From positions 62,001-126,000 of the forward strand of contig JYIN01000002.1 of assembly GCA_002007405.1 (NCBI GenBank): DNA of 64,000 nucleotides, written 5' to 3'. The position numbers and the translations under genes were made by a program. Shown one piece after another: positions 45,765 through 55,280 of this stretch (position 1 is the first letter of the stretch; each line of letters starts with the position of its first letter). The DNA comes from Gammaproteobacteria bacterium Gsub (GTDB lineage: Bacteria > Pseudomonadota > Gammaproteobacteria > PS1 > Pseudothioglobaceae). The notes under the pieces are model-generated. The model was not told the DNA's origin. It ran no database searches and saw nothing but the letters and a program-made list of their open reading frames with translations.

Positions 45765-47323
45765 AAACCCTATTGTCATTATTATTGTCATTGCTGATTA
45801 TCCTCATGTTGAGTCTGATAATTTGGCGCTGGTTTTACCTACCTGATAACGATATAGTGTTGGTGAATATTGTTTTTGATGATAAAACCCCAGTATCAGC
45901 ATTGGACAAAATTTTAAAAAAACATACCTTTGAGTTGAGTAAAAAACCCAGTTTAATTGCACAATTTAGATACCCAAACAGCACAACGAATCTAACCTCA
46001 TTATGGATCAATCGCTGTGAAGTCAGCCAAGCAGAATTTGGGCGTTTTATCAGTTGGCAGGCATTAACGAATAAAAAATTCAATACCGACCCTGAGCAAA
46101 AATCCGATTGGACTTATCAAAGCCAGACTAGCAAACACAAAATATTAGGGCAATTAAATTCCCCCGTTAGTGGGGTTAGTTTTTTTGATGCGTTTGCTTA
46201 TTGCCAAGCATCGGGTGGCAGGCTGCCCAGTGCTGATGAATTTGAAGCAATTAGCACTGGGCGAGGGCAACGACTCTATCCTTGGGGGAATAAAATTACC
46301 AATGAGGGGTGGCATTATTATGACCCAGTGCTTAATGTTAGTAGGAAATGTGGCGACTATAAAACTGCCATTAGCCTAGAAAATATCGCTGATTTAGGCA
46401 CTAATGTTTCAGAATGGACAACAACAAAAGACGGGGCAATCATAATGGGCGGTAATGCTTATCAACGCCCAGCAGAATTATATGCACTTGCCAGTATCCG
46501 CCGCCAAGCACCAAAAGATTTTCGCTCTCAATTCGTAGGTTTTCGCTGTGTTTATCCTGCTCATAATACTAATAAAAAACCACTAAAAAGCCATAAATTG
46601 CCTTGGAAAGGAAAAACAGATTTAGTATTTATACCTGATGGTACTTACCAAATTGGGGTTAACAAACACGCCAAAATACCGCAATTACTCAGATCATTAA
46701 AAGACGAGGATATTGCTATTATTAAAGATATTAACAAACGCTATAAAAAAAGCAACGCAAAAATTATGCGTTTTGAGACCAATGTTGCCCAGTACCAACG
46801 GTTTTTATCCGACCCTTTAGTTAAATTGGGTTTTTACAATCATAAAAAACAGCCTGATAATCTCAACCACAAACCTGATAATTGGCAACAACAACAACAA
46901 CAACCAACCCGCCCTATTGTTAATATCAGCTGGTGGAGTGCTTGGGCATTTGCAAAATGGGCGGGTGGGCGGCTGCCTAGTGTTGATGAATGGCGTTTTA
47001 TTGCCAGTGCCGATTTAACCCAATTTCCATATGGCAATCATTATCAAAAAGGTCGTGCGGTTGACCGTCATTATCAAAATCCAATACTAACCAATCCACT
47101 CAGTGTTAATAGCTCACAAGACGGCGGTAAAAATAAAGTATTGGGCTTATCTGGTAATGTTGCTGAATGGACAAATAGCACGGTATTAAAAGACAATACT
47201 TTTTTAGTTTTGGTTAACGGTGGGAGTTATTTAATGCCTGAATCTGGCTCACAAGTCAATCAAAGTAGCGAAGCACCCCCAAATTATAAAAGCGGAGATT
47301 TAGGTTTTCGGGTTATTTTTTAA
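45758..47323 (+). CDS. Membrane-anchored protein with two FGE-sulfatase-like domains lacking the catalytic cysteines
   Basis: The 521-residue protein has an N-terminal anchor (residues 3-24) and two formylglycine-generating-enzyme-like (SUMF1) domains. Domain 1 is at about 80-266 with GGRLPSADEFEAI, YPWGNK, NVSEWT and VGFRCVY. Domain 2 is at about 288-521 with GGRLPSVDEWRFIA, GNVAEWT, NGGSYL and LGFRVIF. Neither has the active-site cysteines of true FGE in the region after the GGS/GGN motif, so a structural role, as in GldK/PorK of type IX secretion, is more likely than sulfatase activation. It is the last gene of the motor-like operon and overlaps the third by 7 bp. Confidence 0.8.
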   Translation: MVKTLLSLLLSLLIILMLSLIIWRWFYLPDNDIVLVNIVFDDKTPVSALDKILKKHTFELSKKPSLIAQFRYPNSTTNLTSLWINRCEVSQAEFGRFISWQALTNKKFNTDPEQKSDWTYQSQTSKHKILGQLNSPVSGVSFFDAFAYCQASGGRLPSADEFEAISTGRGQRLYPWGNKITNEGWHYYDPVLNVSRKCGDYKTAISLENIADLGTNVSEWTTTKDGAIIMGGNAYQRPAELYALASIRRQAPKDFRSQFVGFRCVYPAHNTNKKPLKSHKLPWKGKTDLVFIPDGTYQIGVNKHAKIPQLLRSLKDEDIAIIKDINKRYKKSNAKIMRFETNVAQYQRFLSDPLVKLGFYNHKKQPDNLNHKPDNWQQQQQQPTRPIVNISWWSAWAFAKWAGGRLPSVDEWRFIASADLTQFPYGNHYQKGRAVDRHYQNPILTNPLSVNSSQDGGKNKVLGLSGNVAEWTNSTVLKDNTFLVLVNGGSYLMPESGSQVNQSSEAPPNYKSGDLGFRVIF

Positions 47324-47527
47324 AGGGCATTAATAGCAAAGACTTTTACATGACCCAAACAAAAATCATCTATCTAAAGCTATAAAAATATCCACCCAAA
47401 AAATAACCCTAAAATAACTATTTGCAAACAAAAATTTTACCAAAGCGTTTAAACTATAAACTTTTAGAATGTACCCTAAAAAACTGATAAACACAAGATC
47501 TTGATTAAAACTAAAAAGGATAAAACA

Positions 47528-48862
47528 ATGAAAAATCGGCAACATTGGTCATCTAGATATGTTTTTTTGTTGGCAGCTATAGGCTCGGCAGTTGGCTTGG
47601 GCAATATTTGGAAATTTCCCTACATTGTCGGTGAGCATGGTGGTGGCGCATTTATTTTGGTTTATTTACTGTGTATTACCTTGGTAGGTATACCGGTTTT
47701 GATTGCCGAAGTATTCATTGGAAAAACTGCGCAAGCCAACCCTGTTGCGGCTTTTACAAATTTAGCCATCCAAGTAAAGGCCAGTCGTTTTTGGGTAATA
47801 TTTGGCTATCTCGGGGTTTTAACTGGTTTTTTAATCCTATCATTTTATTCAGTCGTTGCAGGTTGGTCTTTGGAATATTTGAGTGTTTTTTTACAAAATA
47901 GTCTATTGGGATTTGACGCTAAAGCCATTGAAGACCATTTTTTATCGGTCTTGGCATCCGCACCTACTTTATTATTATGGCATAGTATTTTTATGGTGCT
48001 CACTGTGATTATTGTTGGTAGAGGCATTAAAAGCGGTATTGAAAAAATGGTTGGCATTGCGATGCCACTTTTATTTATCATCCTAATTATTTTAGTAATT
48101 TATGCCACACAGTTAGACAGTTTCGCCCAAACACTACATTATTTTTTAGACCCCGATTTTTCTAAACTAAACACCCAGGCAGTGTTAATTGCACTTGGTC
48201 ATGCTTTTTTCACACTGTCATTGGGTATGGGGGCAATGATGATTTATGGCTCTTATTTACAAAAAAATACCCCGATTGTGAGGCTATCTTTTGGTATTGC
48301 CATTATGGATACTTTGGTTGCGCTGCTATCAGGTTTGGCAATATTTCCACTGATTTTTGCACATCATTTAGAGCCGAGCTCTGGGCCCTCATTGTTATTT
48401 ATTTCATTACCTAATGCTTTACTTGCCTTGCCATTTGGTCAATTTTTTGGGATTGCTTTTTTCTTTTTATTATTGATTGCTGCCATCTCGTCCGCGGTTT
48501 CTATTTTGGAGCCGGTTGTTGCTTATTTAGTCCAAAAAACCCAATACAGTCGTGGCAAAATTGTCAGTATGGTCGGGGCTATTATCTGGTTAATTGGTAT
48601 TGGTGTATTGTTGTCTTTTAATCATTGGTCAGAGGTTAAAATACTGGGTAATAATATTTTTGATAGCTTAGATTATTTAACTGCCAATATTTTATTACCA
48701 TTAGGTGGCTTAGGAATCGCTCTATTTGCCACTTGGATTTTAGACAAAAACCCAAAAACCAGCATAGGTATGGTTGGCATTCCTCATAAAATTTGGTGGC
48801 TCGCAACTGCCTTTTTAGCCCCTGTTGCAATTATTACTATTGCCTATAACGGTTTGATTTAA
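47528..48862 (+). CDS. SNF-family sodium-dependent transporter
   Basis: The protein belongs to the neurotransmitter:sodium symporter (LeuT) family. It has the opening GSAVGLGNIWKFPYIVGEHGGGAF with the unwound first helix and sodium site, and 11-12 membrane segments. I chose the ATG at 47528 (444 residues, MKNRQHWSSRY) because AAGGA lies 7 bases upstream; the frame also reaches a TTG at 47501. Substrate (an amino acid or amine) is not predictable. It is a single-gene unit after a 204-bp gap from the motor-like operon. Confidence 0.92.
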   Translation: MKNRQHWSSRYVFLLAAIGSAVGLGNIWKFPYIVGEHGGGAFILVYLLCITLVGIPVLIAEVFIGKTAQANPVAAFTNLAIQVKASRFWVIFGYLGVLTGFLILSFYSVVAGWSLEYLSVFLQNSLLGFDAKAIEDHFLSVLASAPTLLLWHSIFMVLTVIIVGRGIKSGIEKMVGIAMPLLFIILIILVIYATQLDSFAQTLHYFLDPDFSKLNTQAVLIALGHAFFTLSLGMGAMMIYGSYLQKNTPIVRLSFGIAIMDTLVALLSGLAIFPLIFAHHLEPSSGPSLLFISLPNALLALPFGQFFGIAFFFLLLIAAISSAVSILEPVVAYLVQKTQYSRGKIVSMVGAIIWLIGIGVLLSFNHWSEVKILGNNIFDSLDYLTANILLPLGGLGIALFATWILDKNPKTSIGMVGIPHKIWWLATAFLAPVAIITIAYNGLI

Positions 48863-48916
48863 GATACTCATTGGTAGCATTTTAACCAAGCCGTAAAAAT
48901 CAATCCAAAAAACAAA

Positions 48917-49156
48917 ATGGCACATATTAAAGGCGATTACACTGGATTTATTAAAAAACAAGGGGTAGATACTGTTTTTATTGGCGGTTGTTTTGAGTAT
49001 GGCTGTGTTTCTGAGACTGTTGAAGGCTCTTTAGAAGAGGGTTTTGATGTGATTGTAGATAAAGACATGAATATTTTATTTAGTTCTGTTACTGATACCT
49101 CTAACGAAGCTATGGAAGATATTGAAAACTATCTAATATTTTCTGGATTAAATTAG
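48917..49156 (+). pseudogene. Isochorismatase/cysteine-hydrolase fragment
   Basis: The 79-residue frame resembles the C-terminal third of isochorismatase-fold hydrolases: KKQGVDTVFIGGCFEYGCVS with the nucleophilic-cysteine position, then TVEGSLEEGFDVIVDKDM. The family normally runs to about 180-200 residues, and the N-terminal two-thirds (with the acidic and lysine active-site residues) are missing from the adjoining sequence. It is therefore probably a truncated remnant. The frame itself is intact from ATG to stop, so expression as a small protein cannot be excluded. Confidence 0.55.
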
Positions 49157-49255
49157 GCGCAAAAAGTGGGGATCGACTCTCTATCGTAGGCAACACAATT
49201 ACTAATAAACATGCCAAATATTGCCTCCCATAATATTTTTATGGATTAAGATAAC

Positions 49256-49286
49256 TTTAGAGGTTTTTCTCTAAATATTTTTCTTG
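49256..49286 (+). terminator. Rho-independent terminator after the SNF/isochorismatase unit
   Basis: TTTAGAG (49256-49262) pairs with CTCTAAA (49269-49275) across a 6-base loop, followed by TATTTTTCTTG on the plus strand. It lies 100 bp after the fragment's stop and 45 bp beyond the convergent nuoN stop. In the minus direction the tail is not U-rich, so it serves mainly the plus-strand unit. Confidence 0.65.
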
Positions 49287-49331
49287 CTGTTACAAATGCA
49301 GCGCAATCTAACAATAAAAACAAATAAAAAT

Positions 49332-50792
49332 TTAGAATAACGATAGCGCTAATTTTAGCCATTGATTAGGCAACAGACCTACCACCAAAATAAGCACAGC
49401 ATTGATAGATAGTATTATCTGCATATCCATCGGCGCACTAATACTAAATGTGTTGCCTTCTTCGGGAACATCAAAGTACATAGTTTTGATGATTTTTAGA
49501 TAATAATAAGCGCTGATTACTGCAAAAATAACAGCAATAATGGCAATGCTAACAAAGCCTGCTGATAGAATTTGTTGCAAAATAAAAAACTTGGCATAAA
49601 AACCGATAAAAGGTGGCACCCCTGCCATTGACAACATTACTATTAATAACATTAAAGCAAACCAAGGGGCATGTTTATTCAAGCCTTTATAATCAGATAT
49701 TTGCTCGGCTTCAAAACCTTTTTTATTGAGTAAAATAATAACTCCAAAGGCTGCCAAACTCATTATTACATATGCCAAGACATAAAACACTGCGGCCCCA
49801 TAACCGGCTATCACCCCAGTAACAAAGCCAAGCATAATAAAACCAATATGCGAGATGGTTGAGTAAGCCAACAGACGCTTGATATTAGTCTGCATCAGTG
49901 CGGCCAATGAGCCAATGGCAATAGAAAGCAAGGACAAGGCAACAAACAAACCCTGCCAATCAAGCTGCATCGCCCCCAGACCATCAATCAAAATCCGCAC
50001 TAACATTGCAACCACAGCGATTTTAGGCACTGTGGCAATAAACATAGTAGTGGCAGTGGGCGCACCTTGATAAACATCCGGCACCCACATATGAAATGGT
50101 ACTGCGCCGAGTTTAAAGGCGATGCCAATCACCAAAAATACCAAACCAAAGTTAATAATCAGTGCTTCTCTACCACCTAGATTAGTAGCAGAGGAAAATT
50201 GTGCAATTTCACCAATATTCAAACTACCACTGATGCCGTAAACCATACTCATCCCGTAGAGTAGCAAACCAGAGGCAATCGCGCCGAGAACAAAATATTT
50301 AAGCGCTGCCTCAATCGCATTTGATCTTTTACGGGCAATAGCGATTAAAGTATAGAGCGATAAAGATAAAATCTCCAAACCTAAATATAGAGTCAATAAA
50401 CTATAACCCGACACCATTACCATCATTCCCAGCATTGCCAATAATACCAAAATAAAATATTCCCCTCTAAACAGTGAATGCTGGATAAGATAATGCCGTG
50501 TATAGACCATTGCCACCATTGCTGCACCTAGCATTAAAACTTTAAACACCGCTGCTAATTTATCCAATATAAATGAATCGCTAAAGATAATTGTATCGGG
50601 CTGTCCAATCAAGTTAAAAGCCAAAATAGCAGTTATCAATAGGCTCAATTGGGTCAAATAATAAGTGACTTGTTTAAACGGTTGGGTTAAAAATAAATCA
50701 ATTAACAAAATAACCACAATTGCACTGAGCAAAAAAATCTCAGGAATAGCAACGCTTAATGAAGCAATATCAAAGGAATAAGGGTTTGTCAT
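49332..50792 (-). CDS. nuoN: NADH-quinone oxidoreductase subunit N
   Basis: NuoN is one of the three antiporter-like proton-pumping subunits of complex I. The 486-residue protein is hydrophobic throughout (about 14 segments), with the signature FKLGAVPFHMWVPDVYQGAPT containing the key lysine, and AYSTISHIGFIMLG. It is the last gene of the nuo unit; its start overlaps the nuoM stop by 4 bp. No strong minus-strand terminator was seen after it. Confidence 0.96.
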   Translation of the reverse strand: MTNPYSFDIASLSVAIPEIFLLSAIVVILLIDLFLTQPFKQVTYYLTQLSLLITAILAFNLIGQPDTIIFSDSFILDKLAAVFKVLMLGAAMVAMVYTRHYLIQHSLFRGEYFILVLLAMLGMMVMVSGYSLLTLYLGLEILSLSLYTLIAIARKRSNAIEAALKYFVLGAIASGLLLYGMSMVYGISGSLNIGEIAQFSSATNLGGREALIINFGLVFLVIGIAFKLGAVPFHMWVPDVYQGAPTATTMFIATVPKIAVVAMLVRILIDGLGAMQLDWQGLFVALSLLSIAIGSLAALMQTNIKRLLAYSTISHIGFIMLGFVTGVIAGYGAAVFYVLAYVIMSLAAFGVIILLNKKGFEAEQISDYKGLNKHAPWFALMLLIVMLSMAGVPPFIGFYAKFFILQQILSAGFVSIAIIAVIFAVISAYYYLKIIKTMYFDVPEEGNTFSISAPMDMQIILSINAVLILVVGLLPNQWLKLALSLF

Positions 50793-52294
50793 AATTTAGA
50801 AGTAAGCGCTTGTTGTAATAAGTGTTGGACTGAGCTGTGCATCACCTCAATCACTGGCTGGGGGTATATGCCCACGATTAATACTGCCAATGCTAATATT
50901 GATAGAATGAGAAATTCACGCCCGTTAATATCGTTTAAAGTTGCCACTGCTTGGTTGGTGATTCTGCCCCAAAATACTCGCTTGACCATCCATAAAGTAT
51001 AAGCGGCACCAATAATTAAAGTAGTTGCCGCTAAAACACCATACCAAACATTGGCTTGTAGAGCACCGAGAATCACCATAAATTCACCCACAAATCCTGA
51101 AGTACCCGGCAGCCCAGCATTTGCCATAGCAAATAAAACCGCAAAACCAGTAAATTTTGGCATCGAATTAACAACCCCACCATAGGTTAAAATTTGCCTT
51201 GAATGCAAGCGATCATATAACACCCCAACCACCAAAAACATCGCCGCTGAGATAAACCCGTGAGAAATCATCTGCACCATTGCCCCCTCAAGCCCCAACA
51301 AAGCAGCCTCGATGCTGTCTGGTTTGTAGGCCAGAAATAAAGCAAACACACCTAAAGTTACAAAACCCATGTGTGAGATTGAAGAATAGGCAATCAATTT
51401 TTTCATGTCTTTTTGCACTAAAGCGACAAAACCAATATAAACAATGGCAATGAGTGATAGAACAATCACAACATTAGAAAATTCTAAAGCCGCATCAGGA
51501 GTAATAGGTAATGAAAAGCGGAAAAAACCATAACCCCCCATTTTCAACATAATCGCCGCCAAAATAACTGATCCACCTGTGGGTGCTTGAACATGGGCAT
51601 CGGGCAACCAAGTATGGAGAGGAAACATCGGCACTTTAACCGCAAAGGCGACAAAAAACGCCCAAAAAATCCAAGCCTGCTGGGTGGCACTCAAATGTAG
51701 GTTGTGCATGTTCAAAATTGAGAATGAACCACCTTTGTTATACATGTAAATCAAAGACACTAACATAAATACTGAGCCCAAAAAAGTGTATAAAAAAAAC
51801 TTAACCGCAGCATAAATACGCCTATCACCACCCCAAACACCAATAATCAGTAACATAGGAATCAATGATGCTTCCCAGAAAGCATAAAATAAAATCGCAT
51901 CTAACGCTGAAAATACCCCAATAATCAAACCCTCCATTATTAAAAATGCTGCCATATAATGTGCCACTGTGTTTTTAATAACCTCCCAGCCCGCAATAAT
52001 CACCAAAATAGTTGAAAATGTTGTGAGGATAATCAATGGCATAGAAATACCATCAACACCAAGATGATAATTGATATTAAATTGTGAAATCCAGATGGTT
52101 TTTTCCATAAACTGCATTAAATGTGTGGTGTTATCAAAACTCGTATATAAATTTAATGAGATTACAAATACCAATATTGAGACCCCCAAACTAACCCAAC
52201 GCACTGTATTAGCACGATGATTACCAATGGCAATTACTAAAACGCCACCCAAAATCGGCAACCAAATTAATAAACTTAATAAATTATTTTCCAT
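50789..52294 (-). CDS. nuoM: NADH-quinone oxidoreductase subunit M
   Basis: NuoM is a Mrp-antiporter-like proton-pumping subunit. The 501-residue protein has AFAVKVPMFPLHTWLPDAHVQAPT with the functional lysine and LIAYSSISHMGFVTLG, and about 14 membrane segments. It lies between nuoL (2-bp gap) and nuoN (4-bp overlap). Confidence 0.97.
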   Translation of the reverse strand: MENNLLSLLIWLPILGGVLVIAIGNHRANTVRWVSLGVSILVFVISLNLYTSFDNTTHLMQFMEKTIWISQFNINYHLGVDGISMPLIILTTFSTILVIIAGWEVIKNTVAHYMAAFLIMEGLIIGVFSALDAILFYAFWEASLIPMLLIIGVWGGDRRIYAAVKFFLYTFLGSVFMLVSLIYMYNKGGSFSILNMHNLHLSATQQAWIFWAFFVAFAVKVPMFPLHTWLPDAHVQAPTGGSVILAAIMLKMGGYGFFRFSLPITPDAALEFSNVVIVLSLIAIVYIGFVALVQKDMKKLIAYSSISHMGFVTLGVFALFLAYKPDSIEAALLGLEGAMVQMISHGFISAAMFLVVGVLYDRLHSRQILTYGGVVNSMPKFTGFAVLFAMANAGLPGTSGFVGEFMVILGALQANVWYGVLAATTLIIGAAYTLWMVKRVFWGRITNQAVATLNDINGREFLILSILALAVLIVGIYPQPVIEVMHSSVQHLLQQALTSKL

Positions 52295-52296
52295 AA

Positions 52297-54258
52297 TTAA
52301 AATTCAAGTAATGGGCTATCACCTGCAAATAATGTCCAAGTTAGGATAATTAATAAACTAAAAATCATAAAAAAAGCATAATGATAGACATAACCAGTTT
52401 GAATTTTACGCACAACAGAACCGATAACGCCGATTAGATTTGCGCTACTATTGACTAAAATTTTGTCAATTAAACCAACATCTGATACCCGCCATAATAG
52501 GTTTCCAAGTTTTTTTACAGTGCCGACAAACACAATCTCATTCAAACGATCAAACCCATATAAAGACTCTAATATGTAGTAAATAGGACGAAATTTTTGC
52601 ACCATCCAATCTGCCCACTGGGTTTTGTAAAGTGAAAATACCCACGCGGCTATAATGCCACCAATCATCATCCAAAATGGTGGGGTTTGCACGGCATGAA
52701 AAATCATCGCTGATGCGCTTTGAAATCTATGGCTTAATTCAGTCATTGAGGTATGGTTTGGGGCAACAGTAATAGCGCCTTCTAACCAGCCATTAAATAA
52801 TATTGGTTCAATGATAAAATAACCCACAATGGCTGATGGAATCGCTAAAACCACCAATGGAAAGGTAATGGACAATGGGGATTCGTGTAAATGTTTTGCA
52901 CTATCTGGGGGAATGCGTGATTTACCATGAAAGACAATAAAAAACATCCTTAACGAATAAAAAGCAGTAATAAAAACCCCTGCAACCACCGCATAATGAA
53001 CCCAGTTTGCATAAGGCAGCTGAGAAAAATTAACCGCTTCAATAATCATATCTTTTGAATAAAAACCTGAGAAACCCGGAAAACCAATTAAAGCCAAAGT
53101 GCCAACCAATGCACTCCAATAGGTGATTGGCATTTTTTTACGCAAGCCGCCCATCTTTTGAATATCTTGTTGATGATGCAACGCCACAATGACCGAACCT
53201 GCACACAAAAATAATAAAGCTTTAAAAAATGCGTGCGTCAGCAAATGGAAAATTGCCACCGAATAAGCACTCACGCCGAGCGCAACTGTCATATAACCAA
53301 GCTGTGAAAGTGTGGAATACGCCACCACTTTTTTAATGTCGTTTTGCACAATGCCCAACAAGCCCATAAATAGTGCGGTAATCGCCCCCACCACCATTAC
53401 CACTGTCAGGGCAATATCACTCAGCTCAAACATCGGCGACATTCGCGACACCATAAAAATACCAGCAGTTACCATAGTCGCTGCATGAATCAGTGCAGAA
53501 ATGGGGGTTGGACCTTCCATTGAGCCTGGTAGCCAAACATGGAGTGGTACTTGTGCTGATTTACCCATTGCCCCAATAAATAATAATAGGCAAATAACTG
53601 TTATTAAATCCAGACCCCAAAGTTGTTGATTTAGAGCGTTGTCAAGGCTGGAAAATACGGCACTATAATCTAGAGAACCACTAAAACTAAAAACCAAGCC
53701 AATCCCTAAAAGAAACCCAAAATCACCCACACGATTAACCAAAAAGGCTTTGAGACTCGCCTCAGTCGCACTTTCCTTATGATGCCAAAAGCCAATCAGC
53801 AAATAAGAAACCAAGCCAACCGCCTCCCAACCAAAAAATAGTTGCATAAAATTATTTGCTATAACCAACATAAACATGGCAAAGGTAAACAGTGAAATAT
53901 AACTAAAAAATTTGATATAACCTGCATCATCGGCCATATAACCAATGGTGTAAATATGCACCATCAGTGATACAAATGAGACCACAAGCAGCATAATGGC
54001 ACTTAGGTTATCCACCAAAAAGCCAACACTGACATCTAAGTTACCAATCTGCATCCAAGTGTAGATATTTTGGTTAAAAACCTCACCCTGCTCCAAAACA
54101 TGATGATTAAATACATAAAATGCCAATACGGTTGAAATCAACACTCCCAGAATGGTAATGCTATGGACCGCCGTCCGCCCTAACAAGGGTCCAAAAAACC
54201 CAGCAATAATAGCGCCAATCAAAGGGCTTAAAACAAGGATTAGATAAATATTTTCCAT
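52297..54258 (-). CDS. nuoL: NADH-quinone oxidoreductase subunit L
   Basis: NuoL is the distal pumping subunit with the long lateral helix at its C-terminus. The 653-residue protein shows GKSAQVPLHVWLPGSMEGPTP and KVVAYSTLSQLGYMTVALG. The length with the extended C-terminal region is typical. A 35-codon frame (54240-54347) overlaps its start by 19 bp. The usual nuoK-nuoL coupling is therefore loosened, with a 92-bp gap between them. Confidence 0.97.
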   Translation of the reverse strand: MENIYLILVLSPLIGAIIAGFFGPLLGRTAVHSITILGVLISTVLAFYVFNHHVLEQGEVFNQNIYTWMQIGNLDVSVGFLVDNLSAIMLLVVSFVSLMVHIYTIGYMADDAGYIKFFSYISLFTFAMFMLVIANNFMQLFFGWEAVGLVSYLLIGFWHHKESATEASLKAFLVNRVGDFGFLLGIGLVFSFSGSLDYSAVFSSLDNALNQQLWGLDLITVICLLLFIGAMGKSAQVPLHVWLPGSMEGPTPISALIHAATMVTAGIFMVSRMSPMFELSDIALTVVMVVGAITALFMGLLGIVQNDIKKVVAYSTLSQLGYMTVALGVSAYSVAIFHLLTHAFFKALLFLCAGSVIVALHHQQDIQKMGGLRKKMPITYWSALVGTLALIGFPGFSGFYSKDMIIEAVNFSQLPYANWVHYAVVAGVFITAFYSLRMFFIVFHGKSRIPPDSAKHLHESPLSITFPLVVLAIPSAIVGYFIIEPILFNGWLEGAITVAPNHTSMTELSHRFQSASAMIFHAVQTPPFWMMIGGIIAAWVFSLYKTQWADWMVQKFRPIYYILESLYGFDRLNEIVFVGTVKKLGNLLWRVSDVGLIDKILVNSSANLIGVIGSVVRKIQTGYVYHYAFFMIFSLLIILTWTLFAGDSPLLEF

Positions 54259-54347
54259 ACTATTGGGTTATTTAACTTAGGTAATACGCCATTTTTATTA
54301 ATCGCTTGATATTGAGAGAAATATTGTGCTGGCATTAAATTTTCCAT
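54240..54347 (-). CDS. Small unknown frame between nuoK and nuoL
   Basis: A 35-residue frame starts with ATG at 54347 (MENLMPAQYFSQYQAINKNG then VLPKLNNPIVWKIFI) and ends 19 bp inside nuoL in another frame. An AAAAGG lies 10 bases before its ATG, overlapping the end of nuoK. It fills what is otherwise a 92-bp gap in a compact operon. It may be a coupling leader peptide for nuoL, a relict, or chance. I recognise no homologue. Confidence 0.35.
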   Translation of the reverse strand: MENLMPAQYFSQYQAINKNGVLPKLNNPIVWKIFI

Positions 54348-54350
54348 TAT

Positions 54351-54659
54351 TTAACCTTTTAAACTATTAGTAACATCAACACTAATTGAGCCTTTGTTTC
54401 TAAATAATAAAGTCAGAATTGCCAAACCAATTGCCACCTCTGCGGCTGCTACGGTGAGGATAAAGAATACAAAAATCTGCCCTGATTCGTTTTCAAGAAA
54501 ATACGAAAAAGCGATAAAATTGGTATTAACTGCCACTAAAATTAACTCAACACACATCAATAAAGTAATAATATTGGTGCGATTAACAAAAATACCAACC
54601 AAGCCAATACAAAAAACAATGCTGCTTAAAATTAAATAATCGCTTAAACTAACCACCAT
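54351..54659 (-). CDS. nuoK: NADH-quinone oxidoreductase subunit K
   Basis: NuoK is a small membrane subunit of the proton-transfer path. The 102-residue protein has three hydrophobic segments and the two conserved glutamates: [11 protein letters not shown] and [14 protein letters not shown] chose the ATG at 54659; a TTG one codon upstream is in frame. It overlaps the end of nuoJ by 11 bp. Confidence 0.95.
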   Translation of the reverse strand: MVVSLSDYLILSSIVFCIGLVGIFVNRTNIITLLMCVELILVAVNTNFIAFSYFLENESGQIFVFFILTVAAAEVAIGLAILTLLFRNKGSISVDVTNSLKG

Positions 54660-55275
54660 CAACCTCTTTTGTTTTTTTATTGGGCGATGTGATTGAAATC
54701 AGCCGTAGTCTGTCTTTCGCCCGAACCTTAACTTGCTCAGAGATGGATTGTTGCTTACGCTTAATCTGGCTTTGATGTACCAGTGTAATCGCTGCAATAA
54801 TAGCAATCAGTAGCAACACGGCTGCTAATTCAAATGGATAAACATAAGTAGTGTAGAGCTGGGTCGCCAAGACAGTGATATTGCTGTAATCAGCACTGTG
54901 CCTTGCAGGTGCTGCCACTACCTCTAAACCAAACTGATGACTGCCCAATACTAAAATCATCTCAGCCACAATGACCGCTGCCACAACCAAGCCTAACGGC
55001 AAATAACCAGCAAATTTAGCACGCAAAGTTGATTTATCAATATTGAGCATTTTAATTACGAATAAAAATAAAACCATCACCGCGCCAACATAGACCAAAA
55101 TTAGAATAATAGCCAAAAATTCTGCTTCCAATAAAATCCAAATACTGGCAGCAGAAAAAAACGCTAAAATTAAAAATAATACTGCTTTTGCGGCATTGCG
55201 CGAAAAAATCATCGCCAATGAACTGGCAACAAACCAAAACGAAAAAATATAAAATAATATTTGCTCAAATTCCAT
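54649..55275 (-). CDS. nuoJ: NADH-quinone oxidoreductase subunit J
   Basis: NuoJ is a membrane subunit of complex I. The 208-residue protein has five hydrophobic segments with the conserved [16 protein letters not shown] in the third segment, where the pi-bulge lies. The basic cytosolic tail is at the C-terminus. It lies between nuoI (5-bp gap) and nuoK (11-bp overlap). Confidence 0.95.
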   Translation of the reverse strand: MEFEQILFYIFSFWFVASSLAMIFSRNAAKAVLFLILAFFSAASIWILLEAEFLAIILILVYVGAVMVLFLFVIKMLNIDKSTLRAKFAGYLPLGLVVAAVIVAEMILVLGSHQFGLEVVAAPARHSADYSNITVLATQLYTTYVYPFELAAVLLLIAIIAAITLVHQSQIKRKQQSISEQVKVRAKDRLRLISITSPNKKTKEVDGG

Positions 55276-55280
55276 AATTT

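Noticed and set aside
42489-47323. Zorya defence system
   Set aside because: The channel protein is related to ZorA in its helices, but there is no OmpA-type peptidoglycan domain in either partner and no ZorC, ZorD or ZorE effector in the operon.
45758-47323. Active formylglycine-generating enzyme
   Set aside because: The catalytic cysteines are absent in both domains and no sulfatase is encoded in the window.
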